From: an uncultured Eubacteriales bacterium
GTDB taxonomy: Bacteria > Bacillota > Clostridia > Oscillospirales > Oscillospiraceae
Direction of reading: 5' to 3'
NCBI GenBank assembly: GCA_900321335.1
Contig: ONVR01000087.1
Coordinates: forward strand, 1 to 7,768
DNA length: 7,768 nucleotides
Position 1 is the stretch's first letter, and the number at the start of each line of letters is the position of its first letter. Made by a program: the position numbers and the translations under genes. The notes under the pieces are model-generated. The model did no database searches. It was not told where the DNA came from and was given only the letters and a program-made list of their open reading frames with translations. Below are positions 5,260-7,768 of the stretch, one piece after another.

Positions 5260-6528
5260 TCAGTCCTCCCCGCCTTTGATGGCGTCCCAGTACTTTTTGG
5301 CTGCCTGCTCCGTCTTGTTCTCACCGTATTTGTAGTAGACCGCGTCACGGATAGCGTCGGGCAGGTACTGCTGGCGGACCCAGTGGTTGGGATAATCGTG
5401 GGGGTAGAGGTACCCCTGTCCGCCGGTGACGCCGGTGGTGTCGGCGTGGACGTTCTGCAGCTGCCGGGGAATATCCCCGCTTCGGCCCGCCTTCACGTCC
5501 GCAACGGCCTTTTCAATGGCCACACAGCCGGCGTTGGATTTGGGGGCCGTGGCCAGCAGGATCACCGCGTCGGCCAGCGGGATCTGGGCCTCGGGAAATC
5601 CCAGCTGCAGAGCGCTGTCCACGCAGGCCTTCACAATGGGGATCGCCTGGGGATAGGCAAGGCCCACGTCCTCCGCCGCGATGACCAGAAGCCGCCGGCA
5701 GATGATCGGCAAATCTCCCGCCTCCACCAGCCGGGCCAGATAATGGATGCCCGCGTCGGGGTCAGAGCCCCGGATGGACTTCTGCAGGGCGGAGATGATG
5801 TCATAGTGGCTGTCCCCGTCCCTGTCGTAGCGCATGGCGCTTTTCTGGGAGACGGTTTTGGCGTCCTCCATAGTGACGATCAGCTTTCCGTCCCGCTCCA
5901 CCGCGGCGGTGGTCAGCAGCTCTGCGGCGTTGATGGCCTTACGCACGTCGCCGCCGCAGGCGGAGGCGATGTGCTCGCTGACGCCGGCCTCCCGGTCAAT
6001 GGGCATGCCCCGCTTTTCGGCGAGAAAGGCAAAGGCCCTGTCCACCGCCTTGATCACGGCCTGGGCGGTGAGCTCCTTGAACTCAAAGACGGTGCATCGG
6101 CTCAAAATGGCGTTGTACACGTAGAAATAGGGATTCTCCGTGGTAGAGGCAATCATGGTGATCTTGCCGTTTTCCAGATACTGCAGCAGGCTCTGCTGCT
6201 GTTTTTTGTTGAAGTACTGGATCTCGTCGAGATACAGAAGTACCCCGTTGGGGGCCAGCATGGTGTCCAGATCGGAGATAATATCCTTGATGTCCGCAAT
6301 GCCCGCCGTGGTGGCGTTCAGCTTGCGCAGCACCCGGCCGGAGGTGGCGGCGATGATGTTGGCCACGGTGGTTTTGCCGCAGCCGGAGGGGCCGTAAAAG
6401 ATCATGTTGGGAATGGAGCCGCTGTCAATGACCCGGCGGAGAAAGCCGTTTTTCCCCAGAATATGCTCCTGCCCGTACACCTCGTCCAGGGTTTGGGGCC
6501 GGATCTCGTCGGCAAGTGGTCTGTACAT
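5260..6528 (-). CDS. rarA: Replication-associated recombination protein RarA (MgsA family AAA+ ATPase)
   Basis: RarA/MgsA is a clamp-loader-like AAA+ ATPase that acts at stalled replication forks with SSB and recombination proteins. The product is 422 aa, the normal length. AAA+ core: YGQEHIL (18-24), Walker A GPSGCGKT (46-53), Walker B LLYLDEIQ (97-104), sensor 1 STTENP (128-133), arginine finger SRC (143-145) and sensor 2 GGDVRKAIN (192-200). The C-terminal oligomerisation region contains MRYDRDGDSHYDIISALQKS (232-251), SIRGSDPDAG and the AAEDVGLA signature (284-291). The ATG at 6526-6528 is chosen over an in-frame ATG at 6571-6573: it has AGGGAG about eight bases upstream, gives the family-typical MYRPLADEIRP start, and the alternative lies upstream of the predicted transcription start. 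It is co-transcribed with the DUF951 gene and divergent from nth. Confidence 0.97.
   Translation of the reverse strand: MYRPLADEIRPQTLDEVYGQEHILGKNGFLRRVIDSGSIPNMIFYGPSGCGKTTVANIIAATSGRVLRKLNATTAGIADIKDIISDLDTMLAPNGVLLYLDEIQYFNKKQQQSLLQYLENGKITMIASTTENPYFYVYNAILSRCTVFEFKELTAQAVIKAVDRAFAFLAEKRGMPIDREAGVSEHIASACGGDVRKAINAAELLTTAAVERDGKLIVTMEDAKTVSQKSAMRYDRDGDSHYDIISALQKSIRGSDPDAGIHYLARLVEAGDLPIICRRLLVIAAEDVGLAYPQAIPIVKACVDSALQLGFPEAQIPLADAVILLATAPKSNAGCVAIEKAVADVKAGRSGDIPRQLQNVHADTTGVTGGQGYLYPHDYPNHWVRQQYLPDAIRDAVYYKYGENKTEQAAKKYWDAIKGGED
5264..5270 (-). promoter_or_regulatory. Ribosome-binding site for DUF951 gene inside rarA 3' end
   Basis: GGGAGGA on the minus strand codes the final Gly-Glu-Asp region of RarA and lies seven bases before the GTG of the DUF951 gene. 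The rarA stop (5260-5262) sits between the site and the start, an arrangement suited to termination-reinitiation coupling. Confidence 0.8.
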
Positions 6529-6564
6529 CTGCGTCACTCCCTTCAGGCAGTTTTTCCGCCCTCT

Positions 6565-6593
6565 ATTATACATGAGCGCCCGTGGCTTTTCAA
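6565..6593 (-). promoter_or_regulatory. Sigma-A-type promoter of rarA
   Basis: On the minus strand, -35 TTGAAA (6588-6593, 5/6) and a consensus -10 TATAAT (6565-6570) are exactly 17 bases apart. Transcription should begin near 6558, giving a leader of about 30 bases before the rarA ATG at 6528. This rules against the upstream in-frame ATG at 6573 as the translation start. Confidence 0.85.
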
Positions 6594-6606
6594 CCGATAA
6601 TTGCGC

Positions 6607-6636
6607 TTGTACCCACAGCCGGATTTGTGCTATAAT
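6607..6636 (+). promoter_or_regulatory. Extended -10 promoter of nth
   Basis: A consensus TATAAT (6631-6636) is preceded by TGC, forming an extended -10 (6628-6636). The best -35 is a weak TTGTAC (6607-6612) with an 18-base spacer. The predicted start near 6643 leaves a leader of about 36 bases before the nth ATG. Confidence 0.75.
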
Positions 6637-6678
6637 AAATTATCTTTCCGCAAATTTCGACGAACAGCAGGTGATACC

Positions 6679-7320
6679 ATGGCAGCAAAAGACCGCGTAA
6701 ACGAGATCGTCTCGGCGCTGGAGGCGGAATATCCGGACGCACTGTGCTCTCTGCAGTACCCGAAAGACTACGAGCTGATGATCGCCGTGCGCCTGTCAGC
6801 CCAGTGCACCGACGAGCGGGTCAACAAGGTCACCCCCGCCCTCTTTGCCGCCTACCCCACCCTGGAATCTCTGGCCGCTGCGGAGCCGGAGGACATTGAG
6901 CCTTACATCCACTCCTGCGGGTTTTTCCGGGGCAAGGCCCACGATATCGTATACGCCTGCCGGATGCTCCTGAGCGACTACGACGGAAAAGTCCCCGACT
7001 CCATGGAGGAACTGCTCAAGCTCCCGGGGGTGGGAAGGAAAACGGCCAATCTCCTGCTGGGCGATATCTACAAGACCCCCTCCAGCGTGGTGGTGGACAC
7101 CCACTGCATCCGGCTGTCCAACCGGATCGGCTTCGTCCGCGACCTGAAAGATCCCCCGAAAATTGAGGCGATCCTCCGGGAGATCCTGCCGCCGGATAAA
7201 TCCAACGATTTCTGCCACCGGTGTGTGCTCCACGGCAGGGCCGTATGCACGGCCCGAAACCCCAAGTGCGCCCGGTGCTGTATTCGGGAATACTGCGACA
7301 CGGGCATGCAGGAGGCATAA
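6679..7320 (+). CDS. nth: Endonuclease III (DNA-(apurinic or apyrimidinic site) lyase)
   Basis: Endonuclease III is a bifunctional glycosylase and AP lyase that starts base excision repair of oxidised pyrimidines. The product is 213 aa, close to the E. coli enzyme's length. The helix-hairpin-helix LPGVGRKTANLLLG (115-128) carries catalytic Lys121. Catalytic Asp140 is in VVDTHC. The four cysteines of the [4Fe-4S] cluster are C190-x6-C197-x2-C200-x5-C206, the canonical spacing. The sequence LSAQCTDERVNKVTPALF (39-56) is also characteristic. The ATG at 6679 is chosen because AGGTG lies about five bases upstream and the N-terminus fits the family. The frame stays open back to a TTG at 6601, but that codon is upstream of the predicted transcription start. 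One base separates its stop from the downstream phosphatase gene, indicating an operon. Confidence 0.97.
   Translation: MAAKDRVNEIVSALEAEYPDALCSLQYPKDYELMIAVRLSAQCTDERVNKVTPALFAAYPTLESLAAAEPEDIEPYIHSCGFFRGKAHDIVYACRMLLSDYDGKVPDSMEELLKLPGVGRKTANLLLGDIYKTPSSVVVDTHCIRLSNRIGFVRDLKDPPKIEAILREILPPDKSNDFCHRCVLHGRAVCTARNPKCARCCIREYCDTGMQEA
7310..7315 (+). promoter_or_regulatory. Ribosome-binding site for the phosphatase gene inside nth 3' end
   Basis: A perfect AGGAGG lies in the last codons of nth, six bases before the ATG at 7322, across the nth stop (7318-7320). It fixes the start of the downstream gene and makes coupled translation likely. Confidence 0.85.
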
Positions 7321-7321
7321 G

Positions 7322-7768
7322 ATGCTGGTATGTTTTATGCGCCACGGCGAGACAGACTGGAATGCCGCCCGGCGGCTGCAGGGCCGCCGGGATATCCCCT
7401 TAAACGCCACGGGGCTGGCCCAGGTGCGCCGGGCCGCCGCGGAGCTGGCCGACACCCACTTTGACCGGATCTTTTCCAGCCCCCTGTGCCGGGCCCGGCA
7501 GACGGCAGAGCTGGTGGCCGGTCCCCGTGGGCTGACCGTGGAGACGGAGCCTTTGCTGTATGAGATCGCCTTCGGTGATCTGGAGGGCTCCACCTTTCAG
7601 CAGGCCCCCGCCGCGATCTTCAATGACCCTGCCGCTTACGTTCCCCCGGCCGGCGGTGAGAGCTTTTACGATCTGCTGGAACGGTGCGGCCGGCTGCTGG
7701 GAGAGTTCCTGCCGTCCCTGGAGGACACCTGCGGCAGCGTGCTGCTGTGCAGCCACGGGGCCCTGATC
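7322..7768 (+). CDS. Histidine phosphatase family protein (phosphoglycerate mutase-like), 3' end outside window
   Basis: The open frame continues for 149 codons to the right edge without a stop. It begins MLVCFMRHGETDWN, the hallmark of the histidine phosphatase superfamily: H8 in RHGE is the residue phosphorylated during catalysis, with R7 beside it. Further conserved elements are LNATGLAQ (28-35), SSPLCRARQTA (52-62) with R57, LYEIAFGDLEG (79-89) with E81, and the second catalytic His145 in CSHGALI at the edge. The substrate cannot be read from this sequence: related proteins include cofactor-dependent phosphoglycerate mutases, alpha-ribazole phosphatase (CobC) and broad-specificity phosphatases. 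The expected full length is about 190-220 aa, so the last quarter or so is missing. It is co-transcribed with nth; no cobalamin genes are nearby to support a CobC role. Confidence 0.93.
   Translation, partial: MLVCFMRHGETDWNAARRLQGRRDIPLNATGLAQVRRAAAELADTHFDRIFSSPLCRARQTAELVAGPRGLTVETEPLLYEIAFGDLEGSTFQQAPAAIFNDPAAYVPPAGGESFYDLLERCGRLLGEFLPSLEDTCGSVLLCSHGALI

Noticed and set aside
5014..6600. A 528-codon open frame on the plus strand
   Set aside because: It is antisense to rarA, which has all AAA+ motifs, and its product shows no recognisable domain. It is explained by GC-biased codon use of rarA.
6661..6674. CGAAC half-site resembling a Gram-positive LexA box upstream of nth
   Set aside because: The second half (GTTCG-like) is missing, and the site lies next to the ribosome-binding site rather than at the promoter.
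6796..7593. A 265-codon open frame on the minus strand
   Set aside because: It covers nth and the histidine-phosphatase gene in antisense; both sense genes have intact catalytic motifs.

Overview
The window looks like chromosomal core sequence from a GC-rich, endospore-forming member of the Clostridia, most likely an Oscillospiraceae/Ruminococcaceae-type gut Firmicute. The evidence is the C-terminus of the coat ATPase SpoIVA, an EF-P with the Firmicute KPGKG loop, a CD1247-type acidic protein, YqeG and DUF951 proteins, strong Shine-Dalgarno sites, and GC-rich genes separated by short AT-rich promoters. I see no mobile element, tRNA, rRNA, CRISPR array or phage gene, and no gene-free gap longer than about 150 bases.

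Layout. The 3' end of spoIVA (+) meets recG (-) at a perfect 18-bp terminator hairpin. Reading leftwards on the minus strand, yqeG is followed by efp, which has its own clear sigma-A-type promoter, then a CD1247-like acidic zinc-ribbon gene, an intergenic hairpin, and recG. Divergent from yqeG is an unrecognised 258-codon gene (+). Its 3' end overlaps the 3' end of a small DUF951 gene (-), which is itself coupled to the stop codon of rarA (-). rarA and nth (+) diverge from a 150-bp region carrying a good promoter in each direction. nth is followed after one base by a histidine-phosphatase gene that runs off the right edge.

Functional themes are DNA repair and fork restart (recG, rarA, nth), translation of proline-rich stretches (efp), sporulation (spoIVA), and three poorly understood proteins (CD1247-like, the unrecognised gene, DUF951). 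I found no convincing new multi-gene system. The items most worth a second look are the Cys/Asp-cluster protein after efp, the unrecognised gene with a possible alpha/beta-barrel fold, and the convergent overlap where one A/T homopolymer both encodes DUF951 residues and could serve as a terminator for the opposite gene.
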